Below, piece by piece: positions 8,620-20,723 of a DNA stretch of 64,000 bases. How positions within the stretch are numbered: the first letter of the stretch is position 1; the number at the start of each line of letters is the position of its first letter. A program made the translations under genes and the position numbers. Source of the stretch: Polytrichum commune (Eukaryota > Streptophyta > Polytrichopsida > Polytrichales > Polytrichaceae). The stretch spans positions 16,018,527 through 16,082,526 of the forward strand of contig OX485808.1 of assembly GCA_950295325.1 (NCBI GenBank), in the 5' to 3' direction. The notes under the pieces are model-generated. The model was not told the DNA's origin. It saw nothing but the letters and a program-made list of their open reading frames with translations, and did not search any database.

Positions 8620-11600
8620 AATGGGTGTTCAGGATAGAGAGCTGGGTTTTTCTTGTTTCAGAGCTAAGCTTATATTCAAGCGAAGTCTGTTTTAGAAAAC
8701 ATCCTCTGTATAGAGGCCTATCCATTCATGTACATATCTTTGCACTGTCCCTTCACCTCAAGTGGGTGGGTGGGGTTTTATCTCACTTCTGTACCAATCT
8801 CATCATTGTAATTCAAAATATGAATGTATCCCCTGGTGTGAAATCTCTAATCATGTATAGTTCACAACCCACATACCTTGTGTCTCTTGATCTACATTGT
8901 ATGTACTAACTATAATACTGTCAAGATACTTGGAAGTATAGGTGATCAAGCAAAACTGGTATATACTTGATGTGTACTTATCGGCTAACCAAAACAGATC
9001 TAAGTACTTCATATACATTTTGAAGCATACTCAAGACATTACATCATTGTATTATATGTATAAACCAAGATGATAATCAAACCCTAATGATGCCGTTCAG
9101 ATTTGTGAAGGGTCTGCCTCACATGTGCCCATGCCACCAACCAAATCCACAGAGAGGGTTAGTAATGTACACGAGGTGAATAGCAGCAGAACCCAATTGT
9201 GAGCCAAATTTTTGGTCATTTCAGTTCAACTATAGGCTTATAGTTTAATTCGGATGGAGTCATCCAATAGGATGAATATAGTTAAACCATAGGAGGAAGT
9301 TATAACTATTGTCACAACCATAGGAGGCCCTAGTAGGCGGTTACGGAAACTATATTCTCCTCGCCTCCGTAAGAGGGCGGCCGAGGAAGGAGAAGCCAGA
9401 CATTACTCAGATAGTTTTTGAGCGAATTGTACAAACAATAGTCTTGTCTCCCTCGATGCAGATCGTGCGAGGATAATAGTTGAACTATTTTCTGAGAAAC
9501 TGAGTATTCGCTGCAGTGATTGCAGGATTGCCAGACTCTGTTTAAGTTATTGTGCTTTTGATTATTGTTGACTTGGAATGGCTGAATCAATGTTGAACTA
9601 TCTACTTGCTGAGATAGCATGAATGCATTGTTGGATAACTATATTCTGTTGGAGTGAATGTGAAGGATTCTAAAGTAAAGGAAGAAGAGTGAATTGTGAA
9701 CGATGAAGTCGAGCACTCTTGGATTATAGTGAGTAACGAGAGAACGAGAGAAAGATTGAGAGAATTCGGATTGAGATGAGTATTGAGAGATGGAGCGAGA
9801 TGTACCAGCCTCAAAATGAGAGAAGATACGAATAAGGAAGAAAGTATTGAGAAGGGAAAATACGAGTGAAATCTATGGACAGACCAAATTGAACGGAGTG
9901 TGACTATTGTCTGAGCGTAAGTGATTGAATTTGGTTGAGCGAATGGAAAGTGAGAATCATAAGAGTGAGGATTGATGTAGAAGGAACCTATTGTCGAAGG
10001 AGTAACCTCTTCATATTGAGAGATATGGACGTCGAAGATAAGAGATGAATTAAACTATGAGCGTCGAGTCCCTTCAGGAAACAGAGCGTAATTCCTATCC
10101 TTGGCCGAAGAAGGCGAAATGAAGAGGAGTAAAGATGAGACCACTATTGTCTGAGAGAAAGAGTTGAGTAGAACTATGAGCGGTTGTTACCGGAGAGCAA
10201 AGTCGAGCGATTGTGTGTAAGAGGGAAGAGGAGAACTATAAATTGGTGGAGTCGTAAGAGAGAGAAGTTGGTAGCATCAGGAGAAGCGAGAGAAGGAACA
10301 GAGCATTGTTGAGTGCAGAGGAGTCCCACTGAGAGAGAGAGGGAGAGGGACAGAAGGCCACGTGTCGGGCGAGCGTTAGCTTGGATATTGTGTAACTATT
10401 GGCTATTGTGACATCTACCATAGGCTGTGAGAAGCCGAGAGGCCAAGAGTCAGACCATCGTGTGGAATGATTATTGTTAACCTGAGGAAGGAAGGAAGAG
10501 ATGAAATGAACATAGTTCAGCCTTAAGAAGATTATAGTGAAATCTTGAGTGTAGGCTGTTAGTATTTTAATTGGGAAGAATGGAATTTAAGAGGGATCTC
10601 AATCAACCGAGGTGATGAGAAATCACTTCTGATCAGTTGATTAGAGAAATTAGTAAGGATTGTAAGAGGGATCAAGTGTAAGAGGGATAGAATTAACTTT
10701 GGTTCATAAATGTTACCTAGGCGTAAGTTAATCTAATCTTAATTAAGTTTTAATTGATCATTAGTCACGAGGAGAGAACTTTGAGTATGGAATGCGATTT
10801 AATCCTTTCAACTATTGCCTTGTGTGTTACCCTGGTTGTTGTTGTTGCAGGTTGTGCAGGGCGACCAAGACTATAGCTTGACGGATAATGGTTAATTGCA
10901 TAAGTTGTGAGTAATGATTAAATCTGGAGATGAGGAATAAACAATTGTTTTGTATTGGAATTAACATTGACCAAGTAATAAAGGAATTGCCTTGAATTGA
11001 AGATGCATTGGCCAATGGTTACCAAAAGACAATTGTGTTACTCAAAGACTATTGTTCTCTCTTGACTATTGTTCTACAAAATCTCATGACGAGATGGTTA
11101 CTACCGAGACTGACACACATACCCTACTGAATGAGACACAGTGAGAGGAAATCAAGAGAGAGAAAGAGAGTGAAAGACATACCAGTCATGTTCTAGAGTG
11201 AATATAGCAAACTCTTTGGTCTAATTACTGAACTATGAAGTGACAAATGCCTGTAATAGACACTAGTTAAGCCTTCCTTGAGAGTTTGTACCCTAGTGTT
11301 TTGGGTTATTTAAGTGAGAGCAAAAACTAACTACACCAATTGTTATCTATGTCACACAAACAAACAACGGTAAAAAAATGTTTGGTATTATCATATACTC
11401 AACCAAAGAGTATCTACCTGTTCCTTTGCCATTGTGGATGCCTTGTTGTGGTAGATTGAAACACTTAGCCCGAATCACCCACTAACCAAACCACTCATAC
11501 CATACACTAAGAAAGTTTATTGGAGATAAACACCTGCCGTTGTTTAACCAAGGAGTGAAAGGGTATTCTAACTTCCCTTTCTCATTATTATATGGTTAGG

Positions 11601-11740
11601 TATTCTTTCCCCTCCGTAGATGCCTTAGGCAGATCCTATGGTGGGGATGTGTTAGGTAGAGTGGCTCTAACCCAAAGGTAGTTTCTTTTGATGGTTACTT
11701 TAACTGGACATCCCAGGTTACAAAAGGCAAAGTAAAAACA
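8620..11740. other. Gene-free stretch with recurrent ACTATTG motif and purine-rich tract
   Basis: No supported coding region. From about 9300 to 11100 the heptamer ACTATTG or its complement CAATAGT, and close variants, recur many times (for example near 9305, 9433, 9903, 10143, 10392, 10809, 11047 and 11062). Bases 9660-10500 are strongly purine-rich on the plus strand (GAGAG, GAAGGA, GAGTG runs). The segment lies upstream of the minus-strand RGG-tailed ORF and could be its leader or LTR region, but I found no repeat pair to prove it. Confidence 0.4.
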
Positions 11741-11742
11741 GA

Positions 11743-11770
11743 GTAGAGAGAGAGAGAGAGAGAGAGAGAG
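11743..11770. repeat. (GA)n microsatellite
   Basis: An uninterrupted AG/GA dinucleotide run of about 26 bases in an otherwise AT-rich gene-free region. Confidence 0.95.
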
Positions 11771-11775
11771 GTTTA

Positions 11776-13680
11776 TTGCACAATGATGTTTTGAAAAATG
11801 GATTTGGGTTCTTTCTCATATTATTTAAGGTTCTCTCATTGAGCTCATGGCGAACCTCCCAACTAATCAATGATTTTCCCAATGGAATCACTATATTTAT
11901 GAAAACTACTCACTTGCAATCCTTAAATGATGTTTATCTCCAAATAAGAGTTGCTAGGAATATTTTATGTATTCATGCATATTTATACATGATTTATAAT
12001 AATATGTGTATAAAATATCTTATTATTTAGATATCAAATGTTAAATAAGTCAATTCAAACCATTCATTAAAAAGGTTAAGAAAATATTAGGTTTGTTCCA
12101 AATTTGGTATGTGTATCACCACAATGATTTTGCACGAGAGATAAAAAGATAGAAACAAAACATCATCTTGATCTAGATGCCAAAATTTCAATTTAATCAA
12201 CAAATGTTGTTGACACTCTACACATGGGATATATTTTTCATGCACTTTAAACAAGTTGTGAGTTTTCATAAGATGAACATATTTACAAAATACATGGGCA
12301 AACTAATGTCATATTTATTTCATAGAAAAAAATCTTGAACTTTTGCTTTGAAAATGCTTACACAAAGGTCACAAACTTATATAGAAAGTCCAACTATATG
12401 GATATGTTCTTCAACATTGTGTCAACAATTTTGCTTCATGAATGTTTCATCAAGCAAGCTTGCAACTTTGACGAGAGAGATTATCGCATACAAGTGTACC
12501 TCTTATTCATCTGTTTTAATTTTTTTTGAAATCTGTTTTAATGACTTTATAATTGATCTCAAATATACACAAATCCCTAGGGATAGCAAGGGGCCAATAT
12601 CATACTCCAAATTAGGCACATCTACCTTAGCATTGTTTTTCATATACTTATTGGGTAATATTATCATAATACAAGGTCTATACAACTTTCAATTTGTTAC
12701 TAGGAAGATGAATCAAATATTATAGAGGGAAGAAGACAAATCATATGTATTTGGCCGAATCTTTTGTATACTACCGTACGTAGATAGTTGGTCCAACACT
12801 GTTGTGTCGGTAAATAATTTAAAGTGCCAAAAGTTGGTATGGTACTTCAAAATTTGAACACTTTTTATATGATGTTTTACAATTCCAACTAGTTCACAAA
12901 TTTCCAATCAGTATGTATGAAGTGTTTACATCACACATTATGTATAGTATATAAGTCCTCCCCATGAGGTGTACACAATCCATGTGGGATGTGTAAACTC
13001 AAGAGATGAAGCCATGGTAGTCCTCTTGTATGCGTTTGTCCGTACCTTTTGTATAGCAACTTCAAATTGCACTATTTGTTGTCGGAGGTGGTACTATTTC
13101 ATATTATCTAAGTCATGGTAGTTTAACTCAACTGCAATTTTTATTTGTATATTTGTATATTTTATTCATTTTCTTATTCTTCTTAGCACAAACAAACTCC
13201 AAAAATTGTTCATAACGCATTTTCTTTTCAAACCCCCTCACTTCTTTGAAAATGCTTGCTAACATTCGTTCATATCTTTTGCACAAAATTTTCAAATCAC
13301 AAAGTTATTCTTGGAGGTAGTACTATGTTTCATGTACCAACCTTCTCTAGTTGGATATAGTTCCAAATAGATGCATCTTCTATGTGAAACAGAGGTCTAC
13401 AAATTTATTAAGGACATAGACCAAGTTCTTAATACATAGAATTACAAAACCATGTTAACTCATATTCTTTGCGATGACTAAGGACGACTTGGAATATAAT
13501 GCAAACCCCTCCTTTAAGCAATAGAATATAATAGTGGACTGTGTATGTACATAAGCTTTTGTAGAGTGAGAATTTACTACATCTAGACAAAAACACGAAG
13601 TAAATCAAAGCGTTTATGGCATATTGCGTTTATCATTTCCAAAATAATTTGACACTCATTTTTAGAATTATTTTTGTGCC
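11776..13680. other. AT-rich intergenic DNA
   Basis: Only short ORFs without family resemblance and without biased composition. I see nothing supported as a gene or named repeat. Confidence 0.6.
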
Positions 13681-13848
13681 AGACTGGCTCTTAAGCTACG
13701 ATACTTAAACGAAGCTCACCTTTCGAAAGGTAGGAAGTACCCCTACCTCGAAGCTTGGTAAAACAAGATGGAGGTAACGAGAAATGGGCTCTCATTTCAC
13801 TTCGGTGCAAACGACATAACATTATTCAGATCCATAACAGTGTTCTGT

Positions 13849-14074
13849 GAGACTGACAATATTCGGGTCCGAGATGACCTTAAACTACCGGATGATGGTG
13901 GAGAGATACCCAAATCTCAAGGAAGAGGTTGGCGGTTCGAATCCCGGCTGTGAAATCTCTTCTCTACTTGACGGAAAATTGGCCAGGTGATGAACTTCCT
14001 CTTGTGCTTTGGCGCTGGCCTGTCGGCCTTCTATCTCAAAAGAAAAAGAAAAAGAAAAGAGACTGACAATATTC
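13849..14074 (+). mobile_element. SINE (tRNA-derived) with perfect 16-bp target-site duplications
   Basis: The 16-mer GAGACTGACAATATTC occurs at 13849-13864 and again at 14059-14074. Between them lies a 194-base body. It contains GGTTCGAATCC (about 13934-13944), a perfect RNA polymerase III B box in a tRNA-like context. The body ends in an A-rich tail of AAAAAG units (about 14038-14058). B box, A-rich 3' tail and long flanking direct repeats are the hallmarks of a SINE mobilised by LINE machinery. An A-box-like stretch (GATGGTGGAGAG) lies upstream but is weak. The target site is not in a gene; the HD2-type gene begins about 440 bases downstream. Confidence 0.85.
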
Positions 14075-14513
14075 CACAGAATAATGTTATATATTCCCCA
14101 CATTTGGAAAGCACTGATGTTACTTTAATTAATTTATTGATGTTTGAAATGCGGGATGTGGGAAAAAACTACATGCCAGGTGACTAGGATAGGATGGCGG
14201 TCTAGATAGATTTTATTTAAGGAAAATGACAGAAAGCGCGGCTATAACGGTCACCTTCGCCACAGGTTACCTCCAGCGAGGCTTACCGGATACGACGGTC
14301 TATATCCGGTCACAACCCTAACACCACTTGCTGAGCTATGGCGGCTCCTCGGGCGAGTCACCTAGAAGGCCACTAGAAGAGGCCACACCTGCTGCGATCG
14401 ATAAGCTTTCCGCACCTGCTCATTCCGCGACTGAGCTGCGGAACTCTACCTGCTGGTCTTTCCGATCAGTTTAGCTCGATTAGTTCAGCGCATTCACATT
14501 TTATTCTTACGCA

Positions 14514-17500
14514 ATGGAGTTCTGGGGTAAGCTTTTGAGCATATTCTCTCGAAATGTACACATTCTATGCTTCCCCTGCATTTGGTTTCTTGGAGTTCTA
14601 GAGGTTCCTATGTGAGCTTGTTACCGGTGCTCCCGATTTGGAATTAGCAGCGTGATCTATCTTGTATGGAAATCTGATGCGGTTTTTCGAGTGGTTCGGT
14701 GGTGTAAGGGTTTAGGGGTATAGTTGTGTGTTTGTTCAAACATCTTGTCTTCCAACTCACGCTCCAGAATTGTATGAGCTGGATAAGTTTTCAAATCTGG
14801 GCTCTTTAGTTAGTCCTTTTGTAGACGTACTTATCGCATGACGAAAGCCGGCCTGGAGAGTGAATTAGGGTTTAAGATGCATTTCGCTTTGTCTCATACA
14901 TGCTGGTTGTTTTGCTTCTGTAATGATAACATAGATATTTGTTCATTATTTCAATGCATGTCTATCCTGTTGTCTGTTGGAGGCAGTATGATTCGACAGC
15001 AGTAGTGGTTCGGTGTATCTTTGTGCTTGTGTTGTATATATAAACCCTAGAAGCTGGACTGATGATGCATTTGACTATTCCATTTGCTCATTCTTAGAGG
15101 GAGGTTGAGATGAACTGTCAGCGGCAGGTCATGTTGGATATGGATTTAGACACATCTCACTCCTTTATATTGAGTGTCTCTGTCCATTCTTCGCATTAAT
15201 TAATAATCGTTGAGGGTTTGAAATCCCTTTTCAAGGATTGTTATTATTCCAGTTTTGTGTTTCCTTTACTTGGAAATATATATGAAGATCTCTATAGCTC
15301 TACCTTTGAATATTACTGATTCAACGTCCATGTAATTGTGTATTCTACCAGGGGTTGAGGTGCCTGCAGGCAAGCCTACCTCCTGCTCTCCTGGCGATGG
15401 AATGTACCTACACGTCTCTCAGGTACGGAGAAATCCCTCTATCAGAAAGCTCTAAGCATTCCCAATTTTGGTTTGTTTAGTGTTCTTTCCGTAGAGCATA
15501 TATTGAGGACTGTTACAAGGTGTTCAATTGGGAGGTTCACGTTTTTTCACTACTTTTATTCATTATGCACACTTTTGTTGGTTGTCGTGCTTACATGACA
15601 GGCTGCCTTGGGAGAAAGCAAGGATAAAAGCGGAAAGAAAGTCGAAAGGGTTGTCGTAAGGGTGCAAGTGGACGAGAGTGAGGTTGTACTAGGAACCCTC
15701 TCAGAGGGCAAATGCGATCAAATGCCACTTGATCTCGTGTTTGATAGGGAGTTCAAGATTTCACATAACAGCAACTCCTCAAGTGTGTTTATCTGTGGAT
15801 ATAGAACTGAAGGACCGGATGACTTTTATGATTCAGAAGGTAAGTTTATTTTTGTCGCTATTCTCAACGTGGGCTTAGTGGTTGCAAGCTTCTCTGCTTC
15901 GGATATCGGCACAGCAATGTCGAGAATTAGTCACAATCGTAAACATCTGGAGCTAATTGTTTTGAGCTACATGTACATCCAAAAGTATCTGCGCATAGGA
16001 ATACGCATAGGTACCTCTGCACACATACATCCTGTGCATATTCCTACTTTTCTGATATTTGTTAATGACGACCAGAGGAGGATGAGGACGAAGAGGAGGA
16101 TGAGAAAGAGAAAGAGAAAAGCGCCGATGTACCTGCAGCAGTTGCTATAGCGTCAAACGGGGATGCATCAGGTATATTTACTAGATAACCAAATAGGCTT
16201 TGTCCCAGTTGTAATTAGGGATTGTTCCGTGTTTAGTTTGTTTTGGTCCCCGTATTGTTCTTGATTTTTTCTGCTCGCAAGCTCATTGGTTGGCAGCTTT
16301 TAACAGCGTATTGACAATATTGTAGATTTATGTTGCGCAGGAAAACATTCAAAGGCAGGAAAGCATGAGAAGACCGCAAAGCCTGCTACAGAGTCTGCCA
16401 TTTCCAAGGCGGCTAGTACCGCAGCAGATGCAATCACGAAAGCTATCTCTAGGAATCTGAAGAAGAGTCAGGTAGTTGAGGACGACGAATCTGAGGAGGA
16501 CGATGATTCTGAAGATGACTCAGATGAGGTTCGTTCTCCAGCATTTATCTTTCGCTCACTTTCAGGGTTGATGACATCGAATTGCTCGTGTTTTGAAAGT
16601 CCTCTATGAAAGGTGTCTTCGGCCACAATGGGGATGTTGCATAAAGATGCTTGGACTGAGTAGGTGTGCTACGAGCACACCGTTGCTCTTGGCTTAAACA
16701 TTGTTGCAACACATGCTGTTACACATTTTTGTAACTGGGACTGAGCTGATAAGAATGTGTGGATTGTAAAGGATGAGGAATTGGGACATCCATTTGTGAG
16801 CGATTTAGCCTCGGAATCTGATGATGAGTTTGATGCGGGATCTGATGAGGTGTGTCATTGGGAAAGGCTTTTATTATCTTGGGAAACCTTAGTTGGATAG
16901 GTATCCACCTTGTCGCTTCTGTGCTCACTCTGGAATGTGTATCTGACTTTTTTCACCATGCGTCACACATTGCTTTCTGGCTTTTTACAGTATCTTTGGC
17001 TGGATGAGTTCTGGAGAAACGATGACTCCAATTTTCCATTTGTGGTTTGGATGTATGTTTCAGGACATGGACGATGAAGAGGATGACGAGGAGGATGACG
17101 ACGACGATGAGGACGATGATGAGTTTGAGTCAGATTCATCTGATGAGGAAGAATTGATGGTTGAGACACCAAAGGTATAGTTCCCCTGTTATTAGTTTTA
17201 GCTGTCTCAGTTCGTTGCATGGAACTTGTATGGACAGGAGTGGTAGGTAAGTAAGTCAATCTTGCAGAAGACGGTTTTGATGAACTGAGTTTGGTGTCTG
17301 GAAACAGTCTGGTAAGAAGCGAGCTGCAGCCAGTGTCCCGAAGGCCGCTGCATCCGAGAAGAAATCTAAAGTGGAGGTTACCCCAAAGCCAGGTCATTTT
17401 CCCCGCAGTTTCTCACTTGATTATCATTATGTGAAGTCATCATGTCAATTGGCATGGCAGATTCTATATATGTTTCATGGTGTCCCATGTGTGCATGAAC

Positions 17501-19052
17501 ACATTGCCCGCGGTGTCCCACGAGTTGAGTTTTGCGTTTGTCTCGGTATTCTTACCATTATCGGGTAATGAAAATGTGGTGTGCAGGGCAAGCACCCGAT
17601 TCAGGAAAGAAGGGTGCAAAGGCTGGTCCAGTGACACCCTTAGCCAAGTCTCCAGCTACCAAGGAGGCGAAGACACCGAAGGATGGCAAGACACCAAAGG
17701 CTGCTAAGGTAGTGGTTCTAAATCTACACTTTCTCCCTCTTTTGTACCAGTCAGAATCACTACACTGTTCATTTGCTTCAGCGTGGCCCACAATTTTATC
17801 ATCAATCCACACTAGTTGTCTTGAATACAGTGGGTGGCAACCATAGAGTGTCATGTGGTATTAGGTGCTACATAAAGTCATGTTGACTACTCTAGTGAAC
17901 ATGGCCCACCTATCTTAATGCGACATTAAACTTTGTGCAGTAGCTTCATCGAGTTTTCAAGCAAATTCACACTGATACGTATTCCATAGTCTGGTTATAT
18001 TATCAATCGTGTAAGCCATTTCTTGTTTGCTCTTTCACGTCTCATCTTTTGGTTTTCGTGATTGGCAGGTTCCAAAGGGCACTCCTACTACAGCCCCTCC
18101 CACACCTACATCGGATAAGAAGATTGGCCCACACAAATGCACAGGCTGTGACAAGTAAGTTGGGTTCTGCATACTGAATACTGTTATATTATAGAGCATA
18201 TGTTTCTCTTTTCCAATACTTAACAGTAGAAGTCAAAAAGATGCAATGAGGAACGCTTACATCTCGTTAATCTGAGCCGTCAAGGCTTGAAGAGAACTAA
18301 TCATTCATTATTTCTGAGCATCTTCATTTTTGGAGACACTAGTCTATAAGCCTGGCCTGCTTCAGATTTACCTTTTTATCAAAGCATACGGGAACCCTCT
18401 ATCAAAGCCGTTTGAATAGAGGGTTTGAATTCTGGCTGTGGGTGCAATGAGGGTTACTTATTATGTCTTGTTAAATCTGAGCCGTAAAGGCTTGAAGAGA
18501 ACAAATCATTTCTTCATTTCAGAGAATCTGCATGTGAGGAGATACTAGTCGATAAACTTGGCCTGCCTTTGATGTTACTTTTCATTTAATACATGTACTA
18601 TGGGCCATGCTTTTGGCTGTGGGGTGCAATGAGGAACATTTCTATCTCGTTAATCTGAGCCGTTAAGGCTTGAAGAGAACAAATCATTCATTCATTTCTG
18701 AGCATCTTTATATGAGGAGACCCACTTTGGAGCACAGCCCGCTTGTATGAACTTTCAATCCAAGCTATAAATGTTTGTAGAGGGTCATGTTTTGGCTGTG
18801 GGTGCAATGAGGAATACTTACATCTCGTTAATCTGAGCCGTCAAGGCTTGAAGACAAGCAATCATTCAAACTTTCTGAGCATCCATAGAAGTACTTGAAT
18901 TTCTAGGTTACTACTACTTTGCTGTCAATTGTATTGGCCAGTGTCAAATATGTATTATTATTATTATTTTTTGCTGACACTTCTTGTTTTGCAGGACCTT
19001 TACAACAGAGTCGGCCAAATCTCAGCATATGACGGCCAAGCACAAGGCTTAG
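14514..19052 (+). CDS. HDT: HD2-type plant histone deacetylase / nucleoplasmin-fold chromatin protein
   Basis: Eleven exons join in frame to 381 residues: 14514-14526, 15352-15422, 15602-15839, 16076-16171, 16341-16528, 16772-16849, 17064-17174, 17308-17392, 17587-17708, 18069-18154, 18995-19052. The protein begins MEFWGVEV, the HD2 signature, split by an intron after the Gly codon's first base. His25 and an Asp at 72 (in PLDLVFDREF) match the residues considered essential in Arabidopsis HD2A. After the N-terminal nucleoplasmin-like domain (about 1-100) come Asp/Glu-rich acidic blocks (exons 4-7), Lys/Ala/Pro-rich basic blocks (exons 8-10) and a C-terminal C2H2 finger (C358, C361, H374, H379). 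HD2 proteins act in the nucleolus on rRNA-gene chromatin and gene repression; direct deacetylase activity is debated. At 381 residues it is longer than Arabidopsis HD2s, mainly through extra acidic sequence. The 78-base exon 6 could be skipped without breaking frame. Confidence 0.93.
17783..17930 (+). repeat. Dispersed intronic repeat, HD2 copy
   Basis: About 150 bases in intron 9 of the HD2-type gene, from GTGGCCCACA to CGACATTAAA, align colinearly with 38029-38180 and 42482-42632 inside the first introns of the two L9 genes. Shared landmarks are the opening GTGGCCCACA, CATCA-CCACA, AGTTGTCTTG, a TGTCATGTG/TGTCACATG block, GACTACTCTAGTGAACATGG-like sequence and TTTTAATGC-CACTAAA. It is therefore a dispersed element, possibly a short MITE. 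Termini are unclear. Confidence 0.6.
18243..18884 (+). repeat. Tandem repeat in HD2 intron 10, about 3.4 units of 180-200 bp
   Basis: Units start at 18243, 18444, 18626 and 18804 with GCAATGAGG, followed by TCTCGTTAATCTGAGCCGT, AAGGCTTGAAGAGAAC and a TTTCTGAGCATC-type block. The last unit is truncated near 18884. The unit junction GGGTTTGAATTCTGGCTGTGG resembles a decayed tRNA B-box region, so the array may derive from a SINE-like sequence. It lies wholly in the intron before the zinc-finger exon. Confidence 0.8.
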
Positions 19053-20723
19053 ATTTGAATGCAGATCACCTTCTGTGATGTATTTTTGACTTCGTAGGAA
19101 ATTTTCAGCTTGAGAGACTTAGGGCCGTACCTAAAGATAGTTCAGGTTCCGGAACCTTGAAACTTGAGGCTTATTTTGGACTTCGAACCAAAATGTAGGT
19201 GAGAATAGATAGAGTTTGTGAAGCACACAAACTGAGCATCTGCGTTTTGGGAGTGACTGCACAGTCACAGCTTTGTTCCATCAAGAATACCTACTGTGGC
19301 TTTGGTGGTATTTCTTCAGAAAGTTGCGTGCCAGGATAAATTTACAGCCTTGGCATCTGGCCATCACTGATAGGTTGTGATCATCGATTCAAGAGCATTG
19401 TGTATTTATTGACCGTGTATCATTGACAAAAGTGTGCATGGTTTGAGAGACAATGTGCGCGTGCTTCAAGGGCAAGAGATTCCTTCCCTATTCCTTTGTT
19501 TTTACTGGTTCGTTTAGAAGCCACATGGAAAGTAAAGAGGCAAAGTTGGAGGGGGCAATAACAGCCCTTATTCGGCTACTTTCCTTATTATAACACCTAT
19601 ATTTGATTGGTATGTGGTTGCTGTGCCACGAAGAACAAATACAAAAAATACTTGTGTTGAGAATAATTGGATTGCGTACTAAGAATATCGTGACCATATA
19701 TTGATACTATATCACATCTTTTCTATGTGGAAAGTGGCTACTCTGAAAAGACCTACAGTACACCGTTCAATAAGGGCAGGTCCAGCAATAGTAAGCCGAT
19801 TAATGAGTGTGTGCGAAGTAGGTCCAGCACTGAAGTTGGCAATTTCAATACTTTTGCACGCATACACAGATTTGATATAGAAGTAGGCCATTATCCCCCC
19901 CGTTGTGACCTAGTAGTACCCATTAGGATTGCAACAACAAATTATCCCAACTGTGTTGACTTTTGAACGATTATCCGACGTTTTCGCAACTTGGTGCTTC
20001 ACTAAATACCTTGCCAAAATAGGTATTAATCAAATAAACGTGTGAAGATTGACCGCAAATGGCCCACACATTTCCGGCACTTGGACTTGACTCGACAAAA
20101 TACATGAGGACTAGTACCTGCTACTCCACATACCCACCCAGTACTTACCTACCCACTTACTCAGCTACCTGCTTATCGACCTTCCTTCCACCTTCCTTCT
20201 CAAACCCTAAACCTCTGCCTCGTGCCTCATGCCTGGCGGAAGAATAGCATGAGAATTTCACTCGTTATTGCATCTGTAATGCTCTGCCGTGGATTTTGCA
20301 TGACACTGGCTATGGATACGAGGATAACAAGAATTTGAGGCACATCAATCGACTCGCTCCTCGTAGTATATTATGGTTTTCGCCATCTGGAACAACGTAT
20401 TTCCTTCTTTTTCATCGGAGATCGGAGGTGGGTTGCATATCCGTGTTATGATTTTACATATATATATATATATTTTTGTCTAAACGATGGATATCTCAGG
20501 GTTTATAATTTAGTATGAGGATGGAGTTCTGCTTACAGTGTTAGGGTAGGAGATCGATCGTCACGACCTCACCGTCACCATCATTTTTGTGTAGCCGGGT
20601 ACTCTGTACCATTGCGCAAATTCGGAGAGTACTTCGCGCGGTGGCCGATCGGGTGAAAATCGTGCAGGAATGAAGGAAAATTGAGGATGGATTCGTAAGA
20701 ATGTGCTTTAGAAGTAGGAGAGG
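19053..20723. other. Intergenic: HD2 3' region and S-acyltransferase promoter/leader
   Basis: 19053 to about 19450 is probably the HD2 3' UTR. No coding sequence is supported. Bases 20100-20220 are pyrimidine-rich (CTTACCTACCC, CCTTCC) and 20457-20475 is a TA dinucleotide run. 20500-20723 is moderately GC-rich and is probably the 5' leader of the next gene. No clear TATA box could be assigned. Confidence 0.5.

Noticed and set aside
13900-13960. tRNA gene suggested by GGTTCGAATCC
   Set aside because: No cloverleaf can be formed with the upstream bases and the motif sits inside a unit with target duplications and an A-rich tail, so it is a SINE.
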